From positions 372,001 to 436,000 of the forward strand of contig NZ_BAAFZV010000003.1 of NCBI RefSeq assembly GCF_045866565.1: a stretch of 64,000 bases of DNA, in the 5' to 3' direction. The stretch is from Cognatilysobacter claricitrinus (GTDB taxonomy: Bacteria > Pseudomonadota > Gammaproteobacteria > Xanthomonadales > Xanthomonadaceae). Below are positions 10,329 through 19,749 of the stretch, in pieces. The first letter of the stretch is position 1, and the number at the start of each line of letters is the position of its first letter. The notes below the pieces were generated by a model. It did not search any database. It was not told the DNA's origin and saw only the letters and a list, made by a program, of their open reading frames with translations. Position numbers and translations under genes: made by a program.

Positions 10329-10423
10329 GGCGTACCCGTTGCGACGTCGTGGCCGGGCAGTCTGCGCCTCGCGACGAAGGCTGTCCAGACGTTCGCTACC
10401 GTATCGCCGACGTTGGACGAAAT

Positions 10424-10999
10424 TCAATCGCGCGTTCGAGGCGCGGCCGCGGCCCAGTTGGTCAGGTCCGCCGGCTTCAGCGGGCCGGCCCACCGGCGAA
10501 CGATCCGGCCGTCCGCGCCGATCAACACGCTGTAGGGCAGGACGCCGCGGGCGTTGCCGAGACGCGCGCCGGCGTCGCCCGCGCCCGGAGTGTCGATCAG
10601 GATGGGATAGGCGACCGGATGCGCCTTCAGGAACGCGCCCACGGCGTCGGCGTCGTCCAGCGCGATCCCGACCACTTGCACGCCGTTCGAACCCTGTTGC
10701 CGGGCGAACCGGTCGAGCGCCGGCATCTCTTCGAGGCAGGGACCGCACCAGCTGGCCCACAGGTTGACGAGCAGCGGCCGGCCGCGGGCGAGGTCGGCCA
10801 GCGCATGACGGCGGCCGTCGGGGCCGGGGAGTTCGATGCGCGGGGCGGACTGGCCGAGCGCGCCGGACGTCGACGTCGCCCGCTCCACGGTCCGGCCAAG
10901 GCGGGTGCTCGTGCGCCAGTCGCGATTTGTCGCCAGGTTCGCCGCGATGCCGAGCGCACCGGCGAGTAAGGCGACGATGACGACCGTTCGCGTCCTCAT
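10424..10999 (-). CDS. TlpA-like membrane-anchored thioredoxin
   Basis: A 191-residue protein with an N-terminal transmembrane or signal segment (VVIVALLAGALGIAANL), then a periplasmic thioredoxin-fold domain with the active site WASWCGPCLEEMP. It is a TlpA/ResA-type reductase, expected to pass electrons from DsbD to periplasmic or cytochrome-c-maturation substrates. Its ATG overlaps the dsbD stop (ATGA), strong evidence of coupling with the electron donor. A longer upstream reading frame is the wrong frame of dsbD. The specific substrate cannot be read from the sequence. Confidence 0.88.
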   Translation of the reverse strand: MRTRTVVIVALLAGALGIAANLATNRDWRTSTRLGRTVERATSTSGALGQSAPRIELPGPDGRRHALADLARGRPLLVNLWASWCGPCLEEMPALDRFARQQGSNGVQVVGIALDDADAVGAFLKAHPVAYPILIDTPGAGDAGARLGNARGVLPYSVLIGADGRIVRRWAGPLKPADLTNWAAAAPRTRD

Positions 11000-13269
11000 C
11001 GCGCCGCGCTGGCCAGGGCGTCCGCCACCATGTCCGGCGTCAGCAGCGTCGGCAGCACCTTCGGTTCGCCGCGCGGCGGATAGACGACGTAGAGCGGCAC
11101 GCCGACCGCGCCGTGGCTTTGCAGGAAGGCGGTCAGGGCGGGGTCGACGTCGGTGTAGTCGCCGACCAGGTAGGTGGCGTTCGCGGCGCGCAGCGCCTCG
11201 CCGAAGGCCGGGCGGCCGAACACGGTGCGTTCGTTGGCCTTGCAGCTGACGCACCAGTCGGCGGTGATGTTCACGAAGACCACGCGGCCCTCGGCGCGCA
11301 GCGCGGCGAGGCGCGCGTCGCTGAATGCTTCGTGGGCGGCATCTGCGGCGGGCGCCGCGGTGGGCCGCGGCAGGCGATGCACGGTCGCCAGCGCCATGCC
11401 TGCACCCACGAGTGCGACGACGAGCGCCGCAACGCCCCACGCCCGGCCACGGTGATGCGTGCGGTTCCATGCCCAGGCCGCGAACGCCACGGCGACTGCT
11501 GCGGCGAGCGTCCATGCGATCGCATCCGGCCCACGCTGGCGGCCAAGCACCCACAACAACCACGCACAGGTCAGGTAGAGCGGGAAGGCGAGTGCCTGTT
11601 TCAGCGTTTCCATCCACGCGCCTGGCCGCGGCAGCAGCGCGGCGAGCCCGGGCAGCAGCCCGATCAGGATGAAGGGCAGCGCCAGCCCGAGGCCGAGCGC
11701 GACGAACACCGCCAGCGCGAGCATCGTCGGCGCCACGAACGCCCACGCCAGCGCGGCGCCCATGAAGGGCGCGGTGCACGGCGTGGCGACGACCACCGCG
11801 AGCACGCCGGTGAAAAAATCGCCGGCGATGCCGCTGCGCTGCGTCAGCGAATGGCCGGCGCCCGTCCAGCGCCCGCCCGCATGCCACACGCCGGACAGGC
11901 TCAGGCCCAGCGCGAACATCACCAGCGCCAGCACCGCGACTACCACCGGCTCCTGCAGCTGGAAGCCCCAACCCAAGGCGCGCCCGGCATGGCGCAGCGC
12001 GAGCGCGAGCCCGCCCAGCGCGAGGAAACTCAACACGACGCCGGCGGTGTAGGCGAACGCATGGCGGCGCGCGACGGTCGGCGAATGGCTTTCGGCCAGC
12101 GACAACGCCTTCAGCGACAGCACCGGCAGCACGCAGGGCATCAGGTTGAGCACGAGACCGCCGAGCAGCGCGAGCAGCAACGCCGACATCGCGCCGCTTG
12201 CGGCGACCGTGCGTGCCGCGGGTGGCGCCTGACGCGCGGGCAGCAGGGTCGGTGCCTCGGTTTTTACGGGTGTGGCAGCGTTGGTGACGTCCGTCGATAC
12301 GGCCGACGTGGTCGCGACAGCGTCGCCCGCTGTCGCGACTGTCGTGGACGTCGATGTATCGGACGTCGGCGCAGGACCGTCTCCCTCCGCCGGCAGCTCG
12401 ACGTAGACCGTGCGCTGCATCGGCGGATAGCAGATGCCGTCGGTCTGGCAGCCCTGGAAACGTGCGGTGATCCTGATCGTGCGTGCGTTCGAGGCGGTGC
12501 GCGTCACCGGCAGCGCGAGGTCGACCGGATCGAAGTAGACCGACACGTCGCCGAAGTGCTCGTCGTGATGCGCGCGCGCCGGCGGCCAGCGCGGCGCGCC
12601 GAGCGCGAATCCGGCGGCGCGCGACGCGGTGTCCAGGCGGAACGTCGTGCGGTCCCGATAGAGGTAGTAGCCGGGCGCCGGTGAGAAACGTGCCAGCACT
12701 GTGTTCGACGTGCCGGGAATCGCTTCGAAGCGGAACGCGGCGTCCGCCGGCAACGGCGCCGCATCTACGCCGGCTGCCGCCCCGCGCGCAAGCGCGAACG
12801 GCGAACGCCCGAGCGCAGTCGCCGACGGCGACGTCGCGGCAGGCAGGTCGACGGTCAATCGACGCGTCTGCGGCGGGTAGCAGACGCCGGCGTCGGCGCA
12901 GCCCTGGTACTTGATCGTCACCACCGTGCTCGCGGCGGATGGCGTCCCGGGCAGCGTAGCGACGAGTGCGTCGCGATAGGTTTCGACGTCGCCGAAGAAT
13001 TCGTCGTGGTGCGCATCGCCCTTGGGCAGGCGCACCGCGCCCGCGTCGAAACCGGCGTCCGCCTGCACGCCGATGCGGTGGCGGTAGAGGTAGTAGCCCT
13101 TTGCGATCGTCCAGCGCACTTCGATCGCGCCGTCCGTGTAGCGCGCGCTCGGCACGAATACGCTGTCGACCGGCGGAAGCTGGTCGGGCGTGATCGCATG
13201 CGCGCGCGGCGCCCATGCGGCGAGCAGGAGAAGGCAGGTGCCGGCGATCCGGCGCAAGGTGTCAGGCAT
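10996..13269 (-). CDS. dsbD: Thiol:disulfide interchange protein DsbD with duplicated alpha domain
   Basis: About 757 residues. Order: signal peptide (about 1-25); a first DsbD-alpha-like domain with Cys124/Cys130 in YQGCADAGVCYPP; a second with Cys274/Cys280 in FQGCQTDGICYPP; a Ser/Thr/Ala linker; then the eight-helix membrane core with the redox cysteines in LMPCVLPVLSLK and ATPCTAPFMG; and finally a C-terminal thioredoxin domain with ADWCVSCKANE. It transfers electrons from cytoplasmic thioredoxin to the periplasm. The E. coli protein has one alpha domain, so the tandem copy here is noteworthy. The start at 13269 (MPDTLRR) overlaps the cutA stop; an alternative ATG at 13287 adds six residues. 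Confidence 0.93.
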   Translation of the reverse strand: MPDTLRRIAGTCLLLLAAWAPRAHAITPDQLPPVDSVFVPSARYTDGAIEVRWTIAKGYYLYRHRIGVQADAGFDAGAVRLPKGDAHHDEFFGDVETYRDALVATLPGTPSAASTVVTIKYQGCADAGVCYPPQTRRLTVDLPAATSPSATALGRSPFALARGAAAGVDAAPLPADAAFRFEAIPGTSNTVLARFSPAPGYYLYRDRTTFRLDTASRAAGFALGAPRWPPARAHHDEHFGDVSVYFDPVDLALPVTRTASNARTIRITARFQGCQTDGICYPPMQRTVYVELPAEGDGPAPTSDTSTSTTVATAGDAVATTSAVSTDVTNAATPVKTEAPTLLPARQAPPAARTVAASGAMSALLLALLGGLVLNLMPCVLPVLSLKALSLAESHSPTVARRHAFAYTAGVVLSFLALGGLALALRHAGRALGWGFQLQEPVVVAVLALVMFALGLSLSGVWHAGGRWTGAGHSLTQRSGIAGDFFTGVLAVVVATPCTAPFMGAALAWAFVAPTMLALAVFVALGLGLALPFILIGLLPGLAALLPRPGAWMETLKQALAFPLYLTCAWLLWVLGRQRGPDAIAWTLAAAVAVAFAAWAWNRTHHRGRAWGVAALVVALVGAGMALATVHRLPRPTAAPAADAAHEAFSDARLAALRAEGRVVFVNITADWCVSCKANERTVFGRPAFGEALRAANATYLVGDYTDVDPALTAFLQSHGAVGVPLYVVYPPRGEPKVLPTLLTPDMVADALASAAR

Positions 13270-13585
13270 CGGGACGGCTCTGGGCAACGACCCAGTCGAG
13301 GTAGGCGGGCGCGCCGTCGCTGGCGTCGAGCGCTAGCAGTTCCGGCACGTCGTAGGGGTGCAGCGCCTGTACGCGGGCGATGGCGGCGGGGATGCGGTCA
13401 TGCGCGGTCTTGATCAGCAGCAGGACTTCGTCGGCACGCTCTACACGGCCTTCCCACCGATACGTCGAGCCCACGCCCCGCAGCTGCTGCACGCAGGCGG
13501 CGAGGCGTTCGTCGACCAGTGCGGTCGCGATGCGATCGGCGCTCGCCGCGTCCGGACAGGTGCAATGAAGGACGACGACGTGCAT
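13262..13585 (-). CDS. cutA: CutA divalent-ion tolerance protein
   Basis: A 107-residue protein of normal CutA length, a PII-like trimeric fold originally linked to copper tolerance. It shows the family segments VLHCTCPDAASADRIATALV, CVQQLRGVGSTYRWEG and EVLLLIKTAHDRIPA, with the C-terminal LHPYDVPELLAL. It is the first gene of cutA-dsbD-tlpA. cutA next to dsbD is a classical arrangement in proteobacteria, and the overlapping stop and start support co-translation. The biochemical role of CutA remains unsettled. Confidence 0.95.
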   Translation of the reverse strand: MHVVVLHCTCPDAASADRIATALVDERLAACVQQLRGVGSTYRWEGRVERADEVLLLIKTAHDRIPAAIARVQALHPYDVPELLALDASDGAPAYLDWVVAQSRPDA

Positions 13586-13618
13586 CCGGCGATTGTAGCG
13601 AGCGGCTGCGCCGGGCCC

Positions 13619-14020
13619 TCAGACCTCGCGACGCGCGCTTCGCGAACGCCCGGTGCGCAAGGCGGCCATCTGCTCCATCAATTCCACGAGCGGCGCCTGG
13701 CTCCGCGGCGGCAGGCTGCGGAACGCGTTGAGCATCCGCAGCTCGAGCGGCTCGTCGACCATCGTGGCGTCGACCGCGGCTACGCCGTCCATGGTGTCTT
13801 CATGCGACAGCGCCATCCGTCCGCGGCCCGTCGCCAGCCATTCGAACTGCACGCCGGTAACGGTGGCGACGCGCCGCAGGTTGGACATGCTGGGGCTCTT
13901 GCCCTGCACGGCCTCCCAGTGGCTCACGGCGCTGCGCTGGACGCCGACGGTTTCGGCCAGTGCCGACTGCGACAGGCCGGCGTGGCGTCGGGCGAGGCGT
14001 ATCCGCTGCTGCGAATTCAT
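13619..14020 (-). CDS. Cro/C1-type (XRE) helix-turn-helix regulator
   Basis: A 133-residue cytoplasmic DNA-binding protein. Residues about 5-60 form a Cro/C1 helix-turn-helix (RIRLARRHAGLSQSALAETV and VQRSAVSHWEAV). The C-terminal half is predicted helical (ELRMLNAFRSLPPRSQAPLVELMEQMAAL) and may dimerise. There is no peptidase or ligand domain. Its promoter side (14021-14240) contains four copies of the heptamer CGCTACC/GGTAGCG, a candidate operator. Immediately beyond lies the RNA candidate upstream of groES, which makes that RNA a possible target. It is not linked to any phage genes. Confidence 0.85.
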   Translation of the reverse strand: MNSQQRIRLARRHAGLSQSALAETVGVQRSAVSHWEAVQGKSPSMSNLRRVATVTGVQFEWLATGRGRMALSHEDTMDGVAAVDATMVDEPLELRMLNAFRSLPPRSQAPLVELMEQMAALRTGRSRSARREV

Positions 14021-14083
14021 CGGAAGTGACGCTCCGCGTCAGTTGAAATGACGCTGCAAGGCCGAGTCTACCGGTTTTCACCT

Positions 14084-14233
14084 CGCTACCAATAAAACCT
14101 TCATGAGGTGCGCTTCAGGTCACAGTCTTGGATGAAGAGTCGATGAAATCGGGTAATGAATACGATTTCATAAGTGTCCGGTTTCCATCCGCTACCGGAA
14201 TCGGACGTTTCTATCGGTAGCGGCGGGGTAGCG
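14084..14233. repeat. Cluster of four CGCTACC/GGTAGCG heptamers
   Basis: Exact heptamers lie at 14084-14090 and 14190-14196 (CGCTACC) and at 14216-14222 and 14227-14233 (GGTAGCG). The middle two extend to a perfect 9-base inverted repeat, CCGCTACCG (14189-14197) and CGGTAGCGG (14215-14223), with a 17-base spacer. They lie in the relatively AT-rich gap between the XRE gene and the RNA candidate. The first copy falls in the expected promoter of the XRE gene. The simplest reading is an operator set for the neighbouring XRE protein; this is inference. Confidence 0.5.
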
Positions 14234-14259
14234 CGGGTGACGTGAACCGCCCACAATCG

Positions 14260-14389
14260 CCCCACGTCGACACGGACCGTCGACTGACATGGGGTCACGG
14301 GTTCTTGGGGAGACGCGCCGGATTGCGCGAGCTTGGATGGCCGTCCTCAAAAACCGAGAGCGCGTTTCTTCGGGACGCGCTCTTTTTTT
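14260..14389 (+). ncRNA. Candidate structured small RNA upstream of groESL
   Basis: No protein-coding frame explains this stretch, but it folds into three consecutive elements. Hairpin A pairs CCCCA (14260-14264) with TGGGG (14290-14294) and holds an inner GTCGAC/GTCGAC stem. Hairpin B pairs 14300-14311 with 14344-14355 (12 positions, one mismatch, one G-U) and holds an inner CGCGC/GCGCG hairpin (14314-14318/14325-14329). An intrinsic terminator follows one base later. A CACAAT hexamer at 14252-14257 is a weak possible -10. It does not match 4.5S, 6S, tmRNA or RNase P RNA by eye. It could be a free small RNA or a leader that ends before groES. Confidence 0.5.
14357..14389 (+). terminator. Intrinsic terminator of the RNA candidate
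   Basis: A perfect 9-base stem, AGAGCGCGT (14357-14365) with ACGCGCTCT (14375-14383), a 9-base loop and a run of seven T. It lies about 220 bases before groES and upstream of the groES promoters, so it ends a transcript that starts before it rather than groESL. Confidence 0.85.
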
Positions 14390-14457
14390 GCCTGCGCGTT
14401 TCGTGCGCCCGCGGCCGCTGCCCGGCGCCGCCACTCGATCTTTTTCGCGCCGCCGCC

Positions 14458-14485
14458 CTTGAAAGCCGCGCCGCGCATCCCATAT
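14458..14485 (+). promoter_or_regulatory. Sigma-32 (heat-shock) promoter of groESL
   Basis: A CTTGAAA -35 element (14458-14464) and a CCCATAT -10 element (14479-14485) separated by 14 bases match the RpoH consensus (CTTGAAA, 11-16 bases, CCCCATNT) closely. It lies about 125 bases before the groES start codon. Known family biology: groESL is the classic RpoH target. Confidence 0.85.
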
Positions 14486-14524
14486 CCCGCCCCGTCCGCG
14501 ATGCGGGCGCAGTACGCCGCGGGT

Positions 14525-14554
14525 TTGGCACTCGCGACGGTCGACTGCTAAAAT
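14525..14554 (+). promoter_or_regulatory. CIRCE (HrcA operator) overlapping a sigma-70 promoter
   Basis: TTGGCACTC (14525-14533), nine bases, and GACTGCTAA (14543-14551) match the CIRCE inverted repeat (TTAGCACTC-N9-GAGTGCTAA) with two differences. The same bases form a good sigma-70 promoter: TTGGCA (14525-14530), an 18-base spacer and TAAAAT (14549-14554). HrcA bound here would directly block the housekeeping promoter, while the sigma-32 promoter lies just upstream. hrcA itself is not in the window. Confidence 0.85.
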
Positions 14555-14609
14555 TCCCCGTCTTTCGCTGTTATTTCAACCACTTAAACCCTCAGCCGGA
14601 GGTTCGTGC

Positions 14610-14897
14610 ATGAACATCAAGCCGCTCTACGACCGCGTGGTCATCAAGCGCATGGAAGAAGAAAAGGTCTCGGCCGGTGGCATCGTCATCCCCGATTCGG
14701 CCACCGAAAAGCCGATCAAGGGTGAGGTTGTCGCGGTCGGCGAAGGCAAGGCCTTCGACAACGGCAACGTGCGCGCGCCCAAGGTCAAGGTCGGCGACAA
14801 GGTGCTCTTCGGAAAGTACAGCGGCACGGAAGTGAAGCTGGACGGCACCGAGTACCTGGTGGTGAAGGAAGACGACATCTTCGCGGTCCTCGGCTGA
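14610..14897 (+). CDS. groES: Co-chaperonin GroES
   Basis: A 95-residue heptameric lid of the GroEL folding chamber. It shows MNIKPLYDRVVIKRMEEEK, the mobile-loop segment KVSAGGIVIPDSATEKPIKG and GDKVLFGKYSGTEVKLDG. The ATG has a GGAGG Shine-Dalgarno. It is the first gene of groESL, controlled by the sigma-32 and CIRCE/sigma-70 elements described above. There is a 62-base gap to groEL. Confidence 0.99.
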   Translation: MNIKPLYDRVVIKRMEEEKVSAGGIVIPDSATEKPIKGEVVAVGEGKAFDNGNVRAPKVKVGDKVLFGKYSGTEVKLDGTEYLVVKEDDIFAVLG

Positions 14898-14959
14898 TCG
14901 CGGCCTTTCTTCGAATCACCGCATTCCCTTCTGAATTTTTCTTTTTGAGGTAACTGCTA

Positions 14960-16600
<1,641 letters not shown>

Positions 16601-16700
16601 TCGCTGCCGGGCCGCGGTCACGCTCGCTTTCGGGTTACTCCAGCGCGCCGCCGCGCGCCACGGGAACCCGCTTGCGATCACGACTGTCCCGCAAGACGAA

Positions 16701-16726
16701 AAGCCCCGCTTCGGCGGGGCTTTTTC
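16701..16726 (+). terminator. Intrinsic terminator of groESL
   Basis: A perfect stem AAGCCCCGC (16701-16709), TTCG tetraloop, GCGGGGCTT (16714-16722), followed by T-rich sequence. It lies 100 bases after the groEL stop. The remaining bases to 16988 hold no gene that I can support and presumably contain the subtilase promoter, for which I see no convincing boxes. Confidence 0.92.
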
Positions 16727-16988
16727 TTTGCGCGAATCGCCGGGGGGATCGACGCCGTTGCCGACCGATGACGACCGCTGGCGCCGGCTCGGCGCGCCCG
16801 CCGGAAGTTGGCCTCCGCGCGCTCATGAACCTGTCCGACCGTTCGTCGCAGGGCGACAGGAATGTGACCCAAGTCGCGTTTCGTGAAGATAGGCTAAATC
16901 TCGGCCCCCACCCCGTCCTGTCCCGGCAGGGGGCTGCGTTCAACCACCGTCCAGTGGCTCCTATCCCCCCGAACTGACGAGGTTTGCC

Positions 16989-19589
16989 GTGAAGAAGTCT
17001 TCCACCCTGGCTCTATCCGTCCTAGCGTGTGCCTGCATGGCAGCGCTCGCCGCGGACGGTCTCCCGGTCACGTTCCTCCAGCCCGACGCGCCGTCGCCGA
17101 CCGTCGACCCCAACGCCGCTCCGGTCGACGAGTCGCCGCAGCGCTGGTTCGTCGAACTCAGCAACGCGCCGCTGGCCGACCGCGGCTCCGCGGCGATGCT
17201 TGCGAGCGAGAAGCAGACGTTCCGCACCGCCGCGCGCAACGCGGGCGTCAAGTACGTCGAGAACTACGCGTTCGACAACCTGTTCAACGGCTTCTCGGTG
17301 ACGGTGTCGCGCGCGCAGCTGAGCACGATCGCGCACATGCCAGGCGTCAAGGCGATCTATCCGGTCGAGACGATCGCGATGCCCGAGACCACGCCGGGTT
17401 CCACGTCGGATCCGGACCTCTACACCGCGCTGCAGATGACAGGCGCAGATGTCGCGCAGAGCAGCCTGGGCCTCGATGGCACCGGCGTGCGCGTGGCGGT
17501 GATGGACACCGGCATCGACATCGACCACCCGGCGTTCGGCGGTGGCGGCGTCAATGGCGGCACCGCATTCCCGAGCGCGCGCGTGGTCGCCGGCTGGGAC
17601 TTCGTGGGTGATGCGTACGACGCGGGCACGAACCCGGTCCCGGTGCCGGATGCACGTCCGGACGACTGCGCGGGCCACGGCACGCACGTCGCCGGCATCA
17701 TCGGCGCGAACGGCCAGGTCAAGGGCGTCGCACCCAAGGTGTCGTTTGGCGCGTACCGCGTGTTCGGCTGCGCGGGTTCGACGTCCGCGGACATCATGCT
17801 TGCCGCGATGGAACGCGCGCAGGCCGACCACATGCAGGTGCTCAACATGAGCATCGGCTCGGCCTACCAGTGGCCGCAGTATCCGACGGCGCAGGCTGCG
17901 TCGCGCCTCGTCGACCGCGGCGTCGTGGTCGTCGCGTCGGCCGGCAACGACGGCGCGACCGGCATGTACTCGCTCGGCGCGCCCAGCGTCGGCGACAAAG
18001 TCATCGGCGTCGCGTCGTACGACAACATCGGCATCGCGCAGCCCGCGTTCGCAATCTCGCCGGACGCCACCAAGGTCGGCTTCAACGCCGCCACCGGCGC
18101 GCCGCCGCCGCCGACGTCGGGCAGTGCGCCGCTCGCGCGCACGGGCACGACGTCCACGCCCGACGATGGCTGCGCGGCGCTGCCCGCCAACAGCCTCGCA
18201 GGCAAGGTCGCGCTGATCCGTCGCGGCACGTGCTCGTTCTACATCAAGGCGTCCAATGCACAGGCCGCCGGCGCGATCGGCGTGCTGCTCTACAACAACG
18301 CCGCGGGCGCGCTGAATCCGACCGTCGCCGGCACGCCGTCGATCAACATCCCGACGGTGGGCATCAGCGCCGCCGACGGCGCGCTGATCGATGGGCGCAT
18401 CGCCGCAGGGCCGACGCAGCTCACGTGGGGCAATTTCCATGTGTCGCAGCCGAACCCGACGGGTGGCCTGATCTCGTCGTTCTCGTCGTGGGGCCTGTCG
18501 CCGGATCTCACGCTCAAGCCCGACATCGGCGCACCGGGCGGTTCGATCTACTCGACCTTCCCGCTGGAACTCGGCGGCTACGCCTCGCTCAGCGGTACGT
18601 CGATGTCGTCGCCGCACGTCGCGGGCGCCGCCGCGCTGCTGCTGCAGGCGCTGCCGCACACGCCGTCGCAGGCCGTCCGCTCGATCCTGCAGAACACCGC
18701 GCAGCCGTCGCTGTGGTCCGGTTCGCCGGGCCTGGGCCTGCTGGAGGCCACGCATCGCGCCGGCGCCGGCATGCTGCACATCGATCGTGCGATCGTCGAA
18801 GCGACGCGCGTCGAGCCGGGCAAGCTGTCGCTGGGCGAGGGCGAGGCGGGCCCGCAGACCCGCACGCTCACGTTCAACAACGGCGGCTCCACGCCGGTCA
18901 CCTACACGTTGAGCGGCGTGCAATCGATCGGCACGTACGGCAGCACGTTCACCCCGTCGTACTTCATCGGCGGTGGCGTCAACGTGGCCTTCTCCGCCCC
19001 GACCGTGACGGTCGCGCCGCATGGCACGGCGTCGGTCAACGTCACCATCACGCCGGCGCAGACAGGCCTCGGCATCGACGGCGGCATCTACGGCGGCTAC
19101 GTGGTGATGACGCCGAACGATGGCAGCAGCACGTTGCGCGTGCCGTTCTCGGGCTACATCGGCGATTACCAGACGCGCCAGGTGCTGGTGCCGACGGCGA
19201 ACGGCTTCCCGTGGCTCGCCAAGCTCACCGGCAACTCGTACTTCAACCAGCCGTCGGGCGCGACGTATTCGATGGCCGGCAATGACGTGCCGTTCTTCCT
19301 CATCCACTTCGACCACCAGTCGTCGGCGATCCGCATGGACGTGCGCGACGCCAATACCGGTCGTTCGTGGCACATGGCGCTGTCGACCACGTACTTCGGC
19401 CGCAACTCGTCGGCGACCGGCTTCTACGCGTTCTCGTGGGACGGCACAACGACGCAGGGCCGCAACACCTACGTCGTGCCGAACGGTCGCTACACGGTGC
19501 TGCTGCAGGTGCTGAAGGCGAACGGCGATCCGGCGAACCCGGCGCATTGGGAGACCTGGAACTCGCCGGTCATCACGGTCGCCCGCTGA
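16989..19589 (+). CDS. Secreted subtilisin-like (S8) serine protease with PA domain
   Basis: An 866-residue exported protease starting at a GTG with a GAGG Shine-Dalgarno. Order: signal peptide (to about residue 22); an I9-type propeptide (about 45-130); a catalytic domain with Asp173 (VMDTGIDIDHPAFG), His230 (GHGTHVAG) and Ser538 (SGTSMSSPHVAG); a PA domain inserted at about 370-480 (LIRRGTCSFYIKASNAQAAGAIG); and a long beta-rich C-terminal region, the last part of which resembles a FlgD-type Ig-like domain (NGRYTVLLQVLKANGD). All three catalytic residues are present. The layout resembles lactocepin-like extracellular proteases of lytic gammaproteobacteria, consistent with nutrient scavenging. 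Secretion is probably through Sec. Confidence 0.92.
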   Translation: MKKSSTLALSVLACACMAALAADGLPVTFLQPDAPSPTVDPNAAPVDESPQRWFVELSNAPLADRGSAAMLASEKQTFRTAARNAGVKYVENYAFDNLFNGFSVTVSRAQLSTIAHMPGVKAIYPVETIAMPETTPGSTSDPDLYTALQMTGADVAQSSLGLDGTGVRVAVMDTGIDIDHPAFGGGGVNGGTAFPSARVVAGWDFVGDAYDAGTNPVPVPDARPDDCAGHGTHVAGIIGANGQVKGVAPKVSFGAYRVFGCAGSTSADIMLAAMERAQADHMQVLNMSIGSAYQWPQYPTAQAASRLVDRGVVVVASAGNDGATGMYSLGAPSVGDKVIGVASYDNIGIAQPAFAISPDATKVGFNAATGAPPPPTSGSAPLARTGTTSTPDDGCAALPANSLAGKVALIRRGTCSFYIKASNAQAAGAIGVLLYNNAAGALNPTVAGTPSINIPTVGISAADGALIDGRIAAGPTQLTWGNFHVSQPNPTGGLISSFSSWGLSPDLTLKPDIGAPGGSIYSTFPLELGGYASLSGTSMSSPHVAGAAALLLQALPHTPSQAVRSILQNTAQPSLWSGSPGLGLLEATHRAGAGMLHIDRAIVEATRVEPGKLSLGEGEAGPQTRTLTFNNGGSTPVTYTLSGVQSIGTYGSTFTPSYFIGGGVNVAFSAPTVTVAPHGTASVNVTITPAQTGLGIDGGIYGGYVVMTPNDGSSTLRVPFSGYIGDYQTRQVLVPTANGFPWLAKLTGNSYFNQPSGATYSMAGNDVPFFLIHFDHQSSAIRMDVRDANTGRSWHMALSTTYFGRNSSATGFYAFSWDGTTTQGRNTYVVPNGRYTVLLQVLKANGDPANPAHWETWNSPVITVAR

Positions 19590-19601
19590 CCCGGTGAACA
19601 G

Positions 19602-19623
19602 GGCCGGCCAAGGACGGCCGGCC
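19602..19623 (+). terminator. GC-rich inverted repeat after the protease gene
   Basis: GGCCGGCC (19602-19609) and GGCCGGCC (19616-19623) form an 8-base stem with a 6-base loop, 13 bases after the protease stop. There is no T-run directly behind it (TTTT occurs only about 15 bases on), so it is either a weak terminator or an mRNA-stabilising 3' hairpin. Confidence 0.45.
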
Positions 19624-19660
19624 TGAACCGTACAAATTTTGCTGCGCTGCAGCGTGCATT

Positions 19661-19749
19661 CCCCATCACGTGTCTTTAACGATAGACATGCACCCGACGT
19701 GGGGGAGGGAGCAAGGGCCCGCTGGTGGCAACGCCAGCGGGCCTTTTTT
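19661..19749 (+). ncRNA. Candidate structured RNA or glnE leader attenuator
   Basis: A non-coding stretch before glnE. CCCCA (19661-19665) pairs with TGGGG (19700-19704), with CG (19669-19670) able to extend to CG (19698-19699). An inner TGTCT/AGACA hairpin lies at 19671-19675/19684-19688. This is followed by a strong intrinsic terminator: GGCCCGCTGG (19716-19725), 8-base loop, CCAGCGGGCC (19734-19743), then TTTTTT. The terminator ends about 40 bases before the glnE start. The element could be a small RNA, an attenuator in the glnE leader, or simply the protease operon terminator with incidental structure upstream. Confidence 0.4.
19716..19749 (+). terminator. Strong intrinsic terminator between the protease gene and glnE
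   Basis: A 10-base perfect GC-rich stem (19716-19725 with 19734-19743), 8-base loop and six T at 19744-19749. It stops plus-strand transcription before glnE, either from the protease gene or from a promoter in between. Confidence 0.9.

Noticed and set aside
10424..13216. A 930-residue minus-strand frame through dsbD
   Set aside because: It is the wrong frame of dsbD joined to the true TlpA-like gene. The real TlpA-like start is the ATG at 10999 overlapping the dsbD stop.
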